Assembly: GCA_902598125.1 (NCBI GenBank)
Contig: CACKAJ010000003.1
Span: 1-64,000, forward strand
DNA length: 64,000 bases
DNA from: an uncultured Pelagibacteraceae bacterium
GTDB lineage: Bacteria > Pseudomonadota > Alphaproteobacteria > Pelagibacterales > Pelagibacteraceae
Direction of reading: 5' to 3'
Positions 7,646 through 16,389 of this stretch are shown in pieces. Position numbers and translations under genes: made by a program. Numbering within the stretch: the stretch's first letter is position 1; the number at the start of each line of letters is the position of its first letter. The notes under the pieces were generated by a model that was not told where the DNA came from, ran no database searches, and saw only the letters and a list, made by a program, of their open reading frames with translations.

Positions 7646-8662
7646 ATGAAAATTATAAAAAACATAATAGCAGTTATTGCTATTCTTTCTTTTGCTTCAT
7701 ACGCGCAAGCAAGAGATCAAATTAAAATTGTAGGTTCTTCAACAGTTTATCCATATGCAACAGTAGTTGCTGAAAAATTTGGAAAACAAGGTAGTTTTAA
7801 AACTCCAGTAATTGAAAGTACAGGTACTGGTGGTGGAATGAAATTATTTTGCGCTGGCATTGGAGTAAATCACCCAGATATCACTAACGCTTCAAGAGCA
7901 ATCAAATCGAAAGAAAAGGCATTATGTGAAAAAAATGGTGTAAAAGATATAATTGAAGTAGTAGTAGGAAATGATGGTATAACATTTTCTCACTCAGTAA
8001 AATCACCTGACGCAAATTTCACAAAAGAGCAACTTTGGAGAGCTTTAGCAGCTAAAGTAGATGTTAATGGTAAATTAGTAGAAAACCCATATAAAAAATG
8101 GAGTGATATAGATGCAAGTTTACCTAGCAAAAAAATAGAAATCTTAATTGCGCCCCCAACATCTGGAACGAGAGATGCTTGGAATTCATTAGTAATGAAT
8201 AAAGGGTGTTCAAAAGCAGCTAAATCACTATTTGGTGATAAAGCTAAAAAAGAATGCGCAAAAATGAGAGAAGATGGTTACGCAGTTGAAGCAGGTGAAA
8301 ACGATACTCTAATCGTACAAAAACTTGCAGCTAATCCTGACGCTTACGGTTTCTTTGGCTATAGTTATTATTTAGCTAACAAAGATAAAATAAAAGCAGC
8401 AGCTATAAATGGAGTAAAACCTTCATTAGAAGGAATTCAAGATTATTCTTATCCAATAGCAAGACCATTATTCTTTTATGCAAAGAAAGCTCATGTTGGA
8501 GTAGTCCCTGGTCTAAAAGAATTTTTAGATGCATTCACTTCAAAAAAAGCTATGGGATCTAGAGGTTACCTAACTGATATTGGATTAGTGCCACTAGCTA
8601 GTGACAAATATAAAGTTACTAGAACTGCAGCGAAAGACTTAGTTACAATTGCCCTCAAGTAA
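7646..8662 (+). CDS. pstS: Periplasmic phosphate-binding protein
   Basis: A 338-residue PstS-type protein when started at ATG 7646. The signal peptide covers about residues 1-22 (basic MKIIK, hydrophobic core, ASYAQA). The mature protein begins RDQIKIVGSSTVYPYA, the phosphate-binding P-loop-like motif of this family, followed by STGTGGGMKLFC and, later, PPTSGTRDAWNSL. It captures inorganic phosphate in the periplasm for PstCAB. It is preceded by phased Pho-box-like repeats and followed by a strong intrinsic terminator, so it can be expressed well above the rest of the operon. In SAR11 cells PstS is known to be abundant under low Pi. Confidence 0.95.
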   Translation: MKIIKNIIAVIAILSFASYAQARDQIKIVGSSTVYPYATVVAEKFGKQGSFKTPVIESTGTGGGMKLFCAGIGVNHPDITNASRAIKSKEKALCEKNGVKDIIEVVVGNDGITFSHSVKSPDANFTKEQLWRALAAKVDVNGKLVENPYKKWSDIDASLPSKKIEILIAPPTSGTRDAWNSLVMNKGCSKAAKSLFGDKAKKECAKMREDGYAVEAGENDTLIVQKLAANPDAYGFFGYSYYLANKDKIKAAAINGVKPSLEGIQDYSYPIARPLFFYAKKAHVGVVPGLKEFLDAFTSKKAMGSRGYLTDIGLVPLASDKYKVTRTAAKDLVTIALK

Positions 8663-8679
8663 AAGTTGTTAATTAATGA

Positions 8680-8709
8680 AAAAAGGCCGATTATTCGGCC
8701 TTTTTTTTT
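8680..8709 (+). terminator. Intrinsic terminator between pstS and pstC
   Basis: An 11-bp stem (8680-8690 with 8695-8705, core AGGCCGA/TCGGCCT) with a TTAT loop is followed by a run of T's to 8709. It should stop or attenuate transcription after pstS, uncoupling the binding protein from pstCAB-phoU-phoB. Confidence 0.9.
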
Positions 8710-8731
8710 ATTCTCAATTCTAAGTTTAAAT

Positions 8732-8765
8732 ATTTAACAAATCTGTAACATTACTCATCTACATA
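8732..8765 (+). promoter_or_regulatory. Candidate internal PhoB-dependent promoter for pstC
   Basis: ATTTAAC (8732-8738) and CTGTAAC (8743-8749) are spaced by 11 bases, as in the pstS box. A -10-like TACATA (8760-8765) follows after 10 bases, the Pho-box-to-minus-10 distance known from E. coli pho promoters. The predicted start falls at about 8772, at the beginning of pstC, so the message could be leaderless or nearly so. This is inference from sequence only. Confidence 0.5.
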
Positions 8766-8768
8766 AAG

Positions 8769-10151
8769 ATGATGAATTCTTTAATTGCGGGAGTAATTTT
8801 AATTCTCTGCCTTTCTAGTTATTTTTTTGGTAGATCTGAAGCTCGTAAGTTAGTTACTCAAAATATTAAATTAAAAGCCCTTCCTGCTTATTATGGTTAT
8901 TATTTATCTCTATGGTGTGGCTTACCGGCCTTAATTATTTTTGGATGTTGGTCACTGTTTGAACCCACAATAATCAAAGTTTTGATACTTAATAATTTTC
9001 CTCAAATTGAGTCTAAAGACTTATTTTATGAGCAAACATTATCATTTTTTAATGGAAATTTTTCAGGTGAAATAACAAATGAAATTAAAGCAGCTTCAAT
9101 TAAGTACTCATCAATTAATATTATTGCCCAAAATTCAAAAATTGTAATTATAGCTGCTGCGTTAATTGGCTCTCTAACTTTTGCATACAGAAAAATTCAA
9201 AAAAACAATAAAGCCAGAGATGATGTTGAGATAATACTAAAAATTTTATTATTTACCTCCTCTTTAGTAGCAATTTTAACAACAGTTGGGATAATTGTAT
9301 CTCTGTTATTTGAAAGCATAAAGTTTTTTTCTACGATAAACATATTTGAATTTATATTTGGTACCTCTTGGAGCCCCCAACGTGCTTTCGTAAGAGATGC
9401 ATCTGCTATAACTCCTGAAGAACTTTTAGAGCTTCAAGATGCTTTTGGTTCTGTGCCTTTATTTGCTGGTACTGCATTCATCGCTTTAATTGCTATGTGT
9501 GTTGCCGTACCAATAGGTCTATTTTCTGGAATATATTTAGCTGAATATGCTTCAACGAAAGCAAGAAAGTATTCTAAACCAATTATTGAAATCTTAGCTG
9601 GTATACCAACTGTGGTTTACGGTTTTTTTGCTGCTTTAACTGTTGGACCTTTCTTTAGAACGCTTGGTGAGAGTTTGGGTCTTACTGTTTCATCAGAAAG
9701 TGCACTAGCAGCTGGATTAATCATGGGAGTCATGATTATTCCTTACATATCTTCTTTATCTGATGATGTTATAAATTCAGTTCCGCAATCTTTAAGAGAG
9801 GGCTCTTACGCGATTGGTGCTACAAAATCTGAAACTATTAAAAAAGTTGTAATACCAGCAGCTTTACCTGGAATAATAGGATCTATTCTTTTAGCGGTCT
9901 CTAGAGCTATTGGAGAAACTATGATCGTAGTGATGGCTGCAGGTTTAGCTGCAAACCTAACTATAAATCCTCTTGAGTCCACTACAACCATCACAACTCA
10001 AATTGTTATGATATTGGTAGGAGACCAAGAATTTGATAGCCCTAAAACACAAGCTGCGTTCGCTTTAGGATTAACATTATTTATCGCAACACTAATTTTA
10101 AATTACATCGCATTAAGAGTTGTTAAAAAATATAGAGAAAAATATGACTAA
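8769..10151 (+). CDS. pstC: Phosphate ABC importer permease PstC
   Basis: A 460-residue permease, longer than E. coli PstC (319) because of an N-terminal extension with extra membrane segments and a loop (residues 1-160), a form common in alphaproteobacteria. The C-terminal core carries the permease fold (VPIGLFSGIYLAEYA), the EAA-type loop SLREGSYAIGATKSETIKKVVIPAALPGI, and SRAIGETMIV. It forms the channel with PstA. Two adjacent ATGs (8769 and 8772) are possible starts. A terminator and a candidate PhoB-type promoter lie just upstream. It overlaps pstA by 8 bases. Confidence 0.93.
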   Translation: MMNSLIAGVILILCLSSYFFGRSEARKLVTQNIKLKALPAYYGYYLSLWCGLPALIIFGCWSLFEPTIIKVLILNNFPQIESKDLFYEQTLSFFNGNFSGEITNEIKAASIKYSSINIIAQNSKIVIIAAALIGSLTFAYRKIQKNNKARDDVEIILKILLFTSSLVAILTTVGIIVSLLFESIKFFSTINIFEFIFGTSWSPQRAFVRDASAITPEELLELQDAFGSVPLFAGTAFIALIAMCVAVPIGLFSGIYLAEYASTKARKYSKPIIEILAGIPTVVYGFFAALTVGPFFRTLGESLGLTVSSESALAAGLIMGVMIIPYISSLSDDVINSVPQSLREGSYAIGATKSETIKKVVIPAALPGIIGSILLAVSRAIGETMIVVMAAGLAANLTINPLESTTTITTQIVMILVGDQEFDSPKTQAAFALGLTLFIATLILNYIALRVVKKYREKYD

Positions 10152-11406
10152 AGAACAACGATTAAAAAAAAGATATAGAGCAGAAAAGAGATTTAAGATG
10201 TACGGCTTAATCTCTGTCAGCTTAGCAGTTATCTTTGTATTAATTCTTGTTCAAAATATTTTTTCTAAGGGAAGTTCAGCTTTCAGCAGAACAATGATAG
10301 AGGTGGAAGTAAACTACGACTCGTCTCTTCTAGAATTAGATAGTCCAATTAATCAAAATTCTCTCAAAGATGCAGATTTCTATGATTTAGCGGTGGAAAG
10401 CCTTTTAAAAATATATCCTGCAAAAGACTCTAAAGAAGAAAGGCAGATTTTAAGATTGTTTAGTCCTGATTTTGAGTTTGAGATTAAAGATTTTTTAATT
10501 AAAAACCCAAATAAAATTGATCAAGTTGTTCCAGTAAAAATCACAGCCTCTGATGATATCGATCAACTCAATAAAGGAAATTTTCCTCGAGATTTACCGG
10601 AGGACCGAAGACGAGTTAGTAATTATCAATTAAATATTTATGACAATTTGATTGAAAAAGAAAAAATTAACAAAAAGTTTAATAATTATCTTTTTACTAA
10701 AGGAGACTCTAGAGATCCTGAGTTAGCTGGTATTGGAGGTTCATTAATGGGATCATTCTTCACAATTATAATTTGTTTAGTCTTGTCTTTTCCAATAGCA
10801 ATAATGGCCTCAATTTATCTGGAAGAATTTGCTCCAAAAAATAAGATAACCGACTTTATTGAAATAAATATTAATAATTTAGCAGCAGTGCCTTCGATAG
10901 TTTATGGTCTTTTAGGTTTGGGAATATTATTAAGTGTAATGGAATTTCCTAGGTCTACCCCATTAGTTGCAGGAATTACATTATCTCTAATGACTTTACC
11001 GAGAATAATAATTCCGTGCAGAGCATCATTAAAAGCAGTTCCACCTTCGATAAGAGAAGCAGCGTTATCAGTTGGAGCTTCAAAATTTCAGACAGTGTTT
11101 CATCACGTTGTTCCACTAGCCATGCCAGGAACTTTATCTGGAACAATAATTGGTCTAGCTCAAGCTTTAGGAGAGACCGCTCCTTTAATTCTTATCGGGA
11201 TGGTCGCTTTTGTAGTTGATATTCCAAGTTCACCGGTTGATCCATCAGCATCTTTACCAGTACAGGTTTATTTATGGTCTGAACAAGCTGAGAGAGGATT
11301 TGTGGAAAAAACATCGGCAACAATTATGATGTTACTTGGCTTTCTTATTGTAATGAATTTCATTGCTGTTTATCTTAGGCAAAAATTTGAAAAAAAATGG
11401 AATTAA
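10144..11406 (+). CDS. pstA: Phosphate ABC importer permease PstA
   Basis: About 420 residues from ATG 10144 ([17 protein letters not shown]). An in-frame TTG at 10120 would add eight residues inside pstC and is less likely. The first membrane helix is followed by a large periplasmic insert (residues 50-180) of the type seen in alphaproteobacterial PstA. The permease core has [21 protein letters not shown], the EAA loop [28 protein letters not shown], and [10 protein letters not shown]. It pairs with PstC in the inner membrane for high-affinity Pi import. It overlaps pstC by 8 bases and pstB by 10. Confidence 0.93.
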   Translation: MTKEQRLKKRYRAEKRFKMYGLISVSLAVIFVLILVQNIFSKGSSAFSRTMIEVEVNYDSSLLELDSPINQNSLKDADFYDLAVESLLKIYPAKDSKEERQILRLFSPDFEFEIKDFLIKNPNKIDQVVPVKITASDDIDQLNKGNFPRDLPEDRRRVSNYQLNIYDNLIEKEKINKKFNNYLFTKGDSRDPELAGIGGSLMGSFFTIIICLVLSFPIAIMASIYLEEFAPKNKITDFIEININNLAAVPSIVYGLLGLGILLSVMEFPRSTPLVAGITLSLMTLPRIIIPCRASLKAVPPSIREAALSVGASKFQTVFHHVVPLAMPGTLSGTIIGLAQALGETAPLILIGMVAFVVDIPSSPVDPSASLPVQVYLWSEQAERGFVEKTSATIMMLLGFLIVMNFIAVYLRQKFEKKWN

Positions 11407-12170
11407 ATAATTCAAAAATAAAAATAAAAGCAAAAAACTTAAATGTTTTCTACGGAAAAAAACAAGCCTTATTTGATATTAATTTAGATATTAATCAAAA
11501 AGAAGTAACAGCATTAATTGGACCATCAGGATGTGGTAAATCAACATTTATAAGATGCATTAATAGAATGAATGATGTGATTGATATTTGTAAGGTAGAA
11601 GGTTCTGTTGAAATAGACGGAGCTGAAATTAATGAAAAAAATGTTGATGTAGTTACATTAAGAGAAAAAGTGGGAATGGTTTTTCAGAAACCAAATCCTT
11701 TTCCAAAGAGTATTTATGATAATATTGCTTATGGCCCAATTATTCATGGCGCTGCTGAGAACAAAGATCAAATGGATAACATAGTTGAGACAAGTTTAAA
11801 AAAAGCAGCTCTATGGGATGAAGTGAAGGATAGATTAAATGAGCCAGGCACAAGTTTATCAGGAGGCCAGCAACAAAGACTTTGCATTGCAAGAGCGCTA
11901 TCGGTCAATCCAGAAGTGATTTTGATGGATGAACCATGCTCTGCTTTAGATCCAATTGCTACAGCAAAAATAGAAGAGTTAATTGACGATTTAAAAAAAA
12001 GTTACACAATTGTAATTGTTACGCACTCAATGGCTCAAGCAGTAAGAGTTTCTCAAAAAACAGGTTTTTTTCATCTTGGAAAAATTATAGAAGTAGATTC
12101 TACGGAAAAAATATTTAAGAATCCGGCTAATAAAATGACGCAAGACTATATAACTGGGAGATTTGGATAA
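11397..12170 (+). CDS. pstB: Phosphate ABC importer ATPase PstB
   Basis: A 257-residue ATPase of the usual PstB length. It shows Walker [10 protein letters not shown] near residue 42, the PstB-specific INRMND after it, Q-loop [18 protein letters not shown], signature [15 protein letters not shown] and Walker [16 protein letters not shown]. It hydrolyses ATP to drive Pi import through PstCA and takes part in Pi sensing with PhoU and PhoR. The start lies inside the last codons of pstA (10-base overlap), and its stop codon directly abuts the phoU start codon. Confidence 0.96.
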   Translation: MELNNSKIKIKAKNLNVFYGKKQALFDINLDINQKEVTALIGPSGCGKSTFIRCINRMNDVIDICKVEGSVEIDGAEINEKNVDVVTLREKVGMVFQKPNPFPKSIYDNIAYGPIIHGAAENKDQMDNIVETSLKKAALWDEVKDRLNEPGTSLSGGQQQRLCIARALSVNPEVILMDEPCSALDPIATAKIEELIDDLKKSYTIVIVTHSMAQAVRVSQKTGFFHLGKIIEVDSTEKIFKNPANKMTQDYITGRFG

Positions 12171-12866
12171 ATGTCTGGAACAGGCCATACAGTAAAATCA
12201 TACGAAGAGGAGATGCAAAATTTAAATGACAATCTTGTTATGATGGGAAGTTTGACAGAAAGTCAAATGGCAGATGCAATGGCTGCTGTAATTAAAGTTG
12301 ATAAAGACTCAGTTGATAAAATTGTAAAAAATGATGGAAAAATAAATGAATTGAGATCTGTAATTGATAATCAAATTACTACTGTTTTAGTTAAAAGAGC
12401 TCCAATGGCAGTAGACTTAAGGATAACTATTTCAACAATGAAAATATCACACGATTTAGAAAGAATAGGAGATCTTGCTAAGAGTGTTGCTAAAAAGGTA
12501 AAACCTTTACCAGTGGATTTGCCTGACGAACTCATAGGAAGTTTAAGAAGGCTAGGTGATTTAGTTCAAAAACAATTAAAAGATGCTCTAGACGCTTATC
12601 TTAATAAATCAAAAGATAAGGCAATTGAAATTTGGAAAAAAGATGAACAAGTAGATGATTTGACTAATTTAGCAATGAATGAAGTTGCAACTTATTTACA
12701 AAAAGACAAAAAAAATTTAGAAATGGCAACTCATTTATTATTTGTAACAAAAAACATAGAAAGAGCTGGAGACCATATAACCAACATCGCAGAGTCTCTT
12801 TATTATTTAATCGAAGGTGAATATCTTGAGGGAGCAAGACCAAAAGGCAAACCTATAGAAAGTTAA
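12171..12866 (+). CDS. phoU: Phosphate signalling complex protein PhoU
   Basis: A 231-residue, all-helical protein with two PhoU repeats. The conserved segments are SHDLERIGDLAKSVAK near residue 95 and KNIERAGDHITNIAESLYYLIEG near 197, which carry the E/DxxxD metal-binding motif of the family. PhoU links the Pst importer to PhoR and keeps the Pho regulon off when phosphate is plentiful. The gene begins immediately after the pstB stop and its own stop overlaps the phoB start by one base, so all three are co-translated. Length matches the family. Confidence 0.95.
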   Translation: MSGTGHTVKSYEEEMQNLNDNLVMMGSLTESQMADAMAAVIKVDKDSVDKIVKNDGKINELRSVIDNQITTVLVKRAPMAVDLRITISTMKISHDLERIGDLAKSVAKKVKPLPVDLPDELIGSLRRLGDLVQKQLKDALDAYLNKSKDKAIEIWKKDEQVDDLTNLAMNEVATYLQKDKKNLEMATHLLFVTKNIERAGDHITNIAESLYYLIEGEYLEGARPKGKPIES

Positions 12867-13549
12867 TGAGCGCCCATATTTTTGTTGTAGAAGACGAAAA
12901 ACCAATTTTAACTCTACTTACATACAATCTTGAGAAAGAAGGATACAAAGTATCATCTAGCTCAAACGGAGAAGAAGCCCTTTCATTAATTAAAGAAAAA
13001 AAACCAGACCTTGTTTTATTAGATTGGATGCTCCCTGATTTATCAGGAATAAAAATTTGCCAATATTTAAAACAAGATGAAAAAGTAAAAAATATACCCA
13101 TTATTATGCTTACGGCAAAAGGTGAAGAAGAAGATAAAGTCAAAGGACTTAATACTGGTGCCGAAGATTACATGACTAAGCCTTTCAGTTTTCCAGAGCT
13201 GTTAGCAAGAATAAAATCCCTTTTAAAAAGAGTTAAACCAAATATTGTTAGTGAAGAGGCTACTTATTTAGATCTTAAAATAGATAGAGAGTCTATGAAA
13301 GTATTTAGGAAAGAAAAAGAAATTTTTTTAGGTCCTAAAGAATATAAATTGCTTGATTTTTTAATTAAGCAACCAAAAAGAGTTTATTCCAGAGAGCAGT
13401 TGTTAGAATATGTTTGGGGAGACGATATCAATGTAGAGTCTAGAACAGTGGATGTTCATATTACCAGATTAAGGCAATCAATAAATATCGAAGGGGCTAA
13501 ACCTTTAATTAGAACTGTTCGTTCAGCAGGGTATTCTTTAGAAAATTAA
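12866..13549 (+). CDS. phoB: Phosphate-regulon response regulator PhoB
   Basis: A 227-residue OmpR/PhoB-type regulator. The receiver domain has the acidic pair EDE at residues 9-11, the phosphorylation site in DLVLLDWMLPDLSG (Asp about 53), and the conserved Thr and Lys in MLTAKGEEED and YMTKPFSF. The C-terminal winged helix has FLGPKEYKLLDFLI and the recognition region SRTVDVHITRLRQSI. It should bind the phased repeats before pstS and pstC. It is the last gene of the Pho block; its end overlaps the convergent small membrane gene by 12 bases. Confidence 0.95.
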   Translation: MSAHIFVVEDEKPILTLLTYNLEKEGYKVSSSSNGEEALSLIKEKKPDLVLLDWMLPDLSGIKICQYLKQDEKVKNIPIIMLTAKGEEEDKVKGLNTGAEDYMTKPFSFPELLARIKSLLKRVKPNIVSEEATYLDLKIDRESMKVFRKEKEIFLGPKEYKLLDFLIKQPKRVYSREQLLEYVWGDDINVESRTVDVHITRLRQSINIEGAKPLIRTVRSAGYSLEN

Positions 13550-13762
13550 TTGATAAAAACCTATTAAAAATAAAGGAATTTGTAATCCGAAGTTTGTAAG
13601 AATAGCTTTATCTTTTGAGAGAAAACCAGCAATCGTCCAGCCTACAACTCCTGCACCATGAAACATGATATTAATCGGGTACATATTAAGATTGGTAAGC
13701 AGTATTCCTGTTAGAACTAAAAAAGTGCTTAACCACTTAAGGTATTTTTTAATAAATTCCAT
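13538..13762 (-). CDS. Small membrane protein downstream of gcrA
   Basis: A 74-residue protein with a basic start (MEFIKKYLKW) and two to three hydrophobic segments (LSTFLVLTGILLTNL, GAGVVGWTIAGFL, FGLQIPLFLIGFYQLIF). It lies 11 bases after gcrA on the same strand and overlaps the end of phoB by 12 bases. The pattern YLKW..lvltGil..lN.yP recalls small membrane proteins annotated as DUF6552 in marine alphaproteobacteria, but that link is from memory and uncertain. The function is unknown. Clean composition and coupling to gcrA favour a real gene over a shadow ORF. Confidence 0.6.
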   Translation of the reverse strand: MEFIKKYLKWLSTFLVLTGILLTNLNMYPINIMFHGAGVVGWTIAGFLSKDKAILTNFGLQIPLFLIGFYQLIF

Positions 13763-13773
13763 TTGAGTTTGAA

Positions 13774-14271
13774 TTAGCCTGAGGCTTTAACTTTTTTCTC
13801 AATAAATTCTGGAATGTCATCTTCTTTATCAAGAACCTCTTCTTTTGTACCTTTAGGTTGAAATGCATATAACACGTGTAATTTACAATACGGGAATTCC
13901 CCTTCAGGTTTTCTTCCGCAGAAATAAAATTTTTCTTCATTAGGGTGTCCTATAGGCCATTTACAGGTTTGATCAGTTAACTCCTCTAAAGACTTAGGGT
14001 TTTCTGGTTCAAAATTTTTATCAAGTAAAATTGATTGAAATTTAGCTTTTCTTGAAATAGGGGCAGATCCTCTCTTTATAGGTCTATTTACCGATGTCGA
14101 TGATTGACTAGATTGTTTAGATGGAGCTCTCGCCTCTAAGTTTAATCTATGAGCTTTACCAATTACTGCGTTTCGTGTGGTGTCACCTAAAGCTTCGGCT
14201 ATCTGACTTGCGGTATGGCCTTTAGACCAGAGTTCTTTTAATTTAGCGACTTTTTCTTCTGTCCAACTCAT
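13774..14271 (-). CDS. gcrA: GcrA-family cell-cycle transcription regulator
   Basis: A 165-residue GcrA homologue. The N-terminal helix-turn-helix (MSWTEEKVAKLKELWSKGHTAS, then TRNAVIGKAHRLNL) is the GcrA DNA-binding domain. The C-terminal part has the conserved CKWPIG and FCGR...YCKLH cysteine and histidine cluster that binds RNA polymerase sigma-70 in Caulobacter. In that organism GcrA acts at promoters carrying CcrM-methylated GANTC sites. The linker (residues 48-95) is poorly conserved. It is transcribed away from the ABC-2 permease and argDF genes and is probably co-transcribed with the following small membrane gene. Confidence 0.9.
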   Translation of the reverse strand: MSWTEEKVAKLKELWSKGHTASQIAEALGDTTRNAVIGKAHRLNLEARAPSKQSSQSSTSVNRPIKRGSAPISRKAKFQSILLDKNFEPENPKSLEELTDQTCKWPIGHPNEEKFYFCGRKPEGEFPYCKLHVLYAFQPKGTKEEVLDKEDDIPEFIEKKVKASG

Positions 14272-14347
14272 AGTATATAATTACAATATTTAGTAATTAA
14301 GAAAAACTTAGGACATAATATTGGGGTTTAAAACATTAAAAGACCTT

Positions 14348-14384
14348 AAAGCTGTGAGTAGTTTTAGTTGTGCACAGTTTTTTT
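14348..14384 (+). other. Weak terminator-like hairpin before the ABC-2 permease gene
   Basis: AAAGCTGTG (14348-14356) can pair, with one bulge, with CACAG plus T's (14373-14380), and a T-run continues to 14384. It lies in the 136-base gap between gcrA and the permease gene, the rest of which shows nothing clear. It could attenuate transcription entering the permease gene; this is a weak call. Confidence 0.3.
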
Positions 14385-14407
14385 AATAAGAGGTTATAAG
14401 ACTATCA

Positions 14408-15220
14408 ATGGTTGAAATTACAAAAAAATATAAAATTGGATCTAGAAGATTTGGATTAATAAATTGGGTTGGAGCTTGGACTTTATATAAAAAAGAAGTC
14501 TTAAGATTTTTAATTGTTTGGATACAAACTATTTTTTCTCCACTAATTTCATCTTTACTCTTTTTACTTGTTTTATCTTTAGCAATAGGCGCAGATAGAG
14601 GAGACGTACTCGGTGTGCCTTTTATAACTTTTTTAGCGCCAGGGTTGATTTCAATGCAAGTTATTCAACAATCCTTTTCCCATTCGTCTTCATCTTTTAT
14701 GATTGGAAAAATACAAGGTAATATCGTTGATCTACTTTACGCGCCATTGTCAGCAACAGAAGTAACCATTTCAGTAGCTCTTGCAGCAGTTACAAGAAGT
14801 GTGGTGATAGCAATCGTTTCCATCATTGTATTTAAACTCATTATAGATATTGAGATCACGAATTATCTTTTACTTATAGTATTTACTTTGCTTTCCTCTT
14901 TTATTCTCGGAAATATTGGAATTATCGCAGGTTTATGGGCTGAAAAATTTGACCATATGGCAACGGTAACTAATTTTGTGATTGTTCCATTATCTTTTTT
15001 ATCGGGTACTTTTTATTCAATAGAGAGATTACCGGAAGTTCTTCAAATTATAAGCAAAGCTAATCCATTTTTTTATATGATAGATGGTTTTAGATACAGT
15101 TTTATTGGCAAAGCAGATGGTTCAATTTTTATTGGATTAATATACTTATCAGTATTAAGTTTCGTTAGCTGGTTTGTTACTTACTTATTGTATAAAAAAG
15201 GTTATAAAATTAAATCTTAA
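14408..15220 (+). CDS. ABC-2 type transport permease without a neighbouring ATPase
   Basis: A 270-residue protein with about six membrane helices and the ABC-2 family signature near its C-terminal half (PLSFLSGTFYSIERLPEVLQIISKANPFFYMIDGFR). The N-terminal segment NWVGAWTLYKKEVLRF is an amphipathic connecting helix. It resembles YadH/NodJ-type export permeases for lipids, polysaccharides or drugs. The partner ATPase is not in this window, so it must be encoded elsewhere or shared. It ends two bases before argD. The substrate cannot be deduced. Confidence 0.85.
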   Translation: MVEITKKYKIGSRRFGLINWVGAWTLYKKEVLRFLIVWIQTIFSPLISSLLFLLVLSLAIGADRGDVLGVPFITFLAPGLISMQVIQQSFSHSSSSFMIGKIQGNIVDLLYAPLSATEVTISVALAAVTRSVVIAIVSIIVFKLIIDIEITNYLLLIVFTLLSSFILGNIGIIAGLWAEKFDHMATVTNFVIVPLSFLSGTFYSIERLPEVLQIISKANPFFYMIDGFRYSFIGKADGSIFIGLIYLSVLSFVSWFVTYLLYKKGYKIKS

Positions 15221-15222
15221 AA

Positions 15223-16389
15223 ATGAGTGCAATATTAAATACATATAATAGAAAAAAAGTTGCTTTTAATAAAGGCAAAGGTTCTTTTCTATATGGGACT
15301 AATGGAAAAAAATATTTAGATTTTGTCCAAGGAATAGCCGTGAATTGTTTAGGTCACGCAAACAATCACTTAATTAACTCTATTTCTAAACAATCAAAAA
15401 AATTATGGCATGTTTCTAATGCTTTTATTATTCCTGAACAAGAAAGATTGGCTAAAAGATTAAAACAAAAAACTTTTGCTGATTTTGTTTTCTTTCAAAA
15501 TTCTGGCGCCGAAGCTACAGAGGCAGCAATAAAATTTGCGAGAAGATATTTTTATTCAAAGGGTCAACCAAGAAAAAACAGAATTTTGTGCATTAACAAT
15601 AGTTTTCATGGAAGAACTCTTGCAACTATTTTTGCGAGTAACAGCAAAAAAGCCACTGAAGGTTTTGGACCTAAAGTTGATGGATTTGATCATTTTAATT
15701 TTGGTGATCATAAAAGTTTAGAAAAATCTATTACAAGCAGAACTGCTGCAATTATGGTTGAGACTATTATGGGAGAAGGTGGAATAAAAGTAATACCAGA
15801 CTATTGTTTAGTAGGATTAAGAAAATTATGTAATAAAAAGAAAATTTTATTAATTTTAGATGAAGTCCAGTGTGGAATAGGAAGAAGTGGAAAATTCTTT
15901 GCATTCGAACACGCAAAAATTAAACCTGATATCGTCCCAATAGCAAAAGGGATAGGAGGTGGCTTTCCAATAGGTGCAGTATTAGTTAATAAAAAAGTAG
16001 CATCTGGAATGAAACCAGGGACGCATGGATCAACCTTCGGAGGCAATCCTTTAGCGATGAGTGCTGGAAATGCTGTGATGGATGTGATGTTTAAAAAAGG
16101 TTTTTTTAGTAATGTTACTAAAAATGGAAATCATTTTTTTAAAGGTCTTTATAAGTTAAAAGAAAAATATCCGAAAATAATTAAAGAAGTAAGAGGTAAA
16201 GGATTACTCATTGGACTTTGTTTACACAAAGATCAAACTAAATTTATTCAAAAGCTAATGGACAATAAGCTTTTAACTGTAAGAGCTGCAGAAAATGTGG
16301 TCAGACTTTTGCCTCCTTTAAATGTCACAAGACAAGAAATTAATTTAGGATTAAAAATATTAAATAAGGTTTGTAAAAACTATAGATGA
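15223..16389 (+). CDS. argD: Acetylornithine aminotransferase (class III)
   Basis: A 388-residue PLP enzyme of arginine biosynthesis that makes N-acetylornithine from N-acetylglutamate semialdehyde; in many bacteria it also serves as the succinyl-diaminopimelate transaminase of lysine synthesis. Visible motifs are FVQGIAVNCLGHA at the N-terminus, FFQNSGAEATEAAIKFARRY, the PLP aspartate in LLILDEVQCGIGRSG, the Schiff-base lysine in PIAKGIGGGFPIGA, and HGSTFGGNPLA. It overlaps argF by 4 bases (ATGA), giving an argDF operon typical of alphaproteobacteria. Confidence 0.95.
   Translation: MSAILNTYNRKKVAFNKGKGSFLYGTNGKKYLDFVQGIAVNCLGHANNHLINSISKQSKKLWHVSNAFIIPEQERLAKRLKQKTFADFVFFQNSGAEATEAAIKFARRYFYSKGQPRKNRILCINNSFHGRTLATIFASNSKKATEGFGPKVDGFDHFNFGDHKSLEKSITSRTAAIMVETIMGEGGIKVIPDYCLVGLRKLCNKKKILLILDEVQCGIGRSGKFFAFEHAKIKPDIVPIAKGIGGGFPIGAVLVNKKVASGMKPGTHGSTFGGNPLAMSAGNAVMDVMFKKGFFSNVTKNGNHFFKGLYKLKEKYPKIIKEVRGKGLLIGLCLHKDQTKFIQKLMDNKLLTVRAAENVVRLLPPLNVTRQEINLGLKILNKVCKNYR

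Noticed and set aside
10120-10143. TTG start for pstA within pstC
   Set aside because: ATG 10144 gives the expected N-terminus and a normal 8-base overlap; the TTG adds only an unconserved stretch.
13749-13940. 63-codon frame overlapping the end of gcrA on the same strand
   Set aside because: It lies mostly within gcrA coding sequence in another frame and shows no protein-like pattern.
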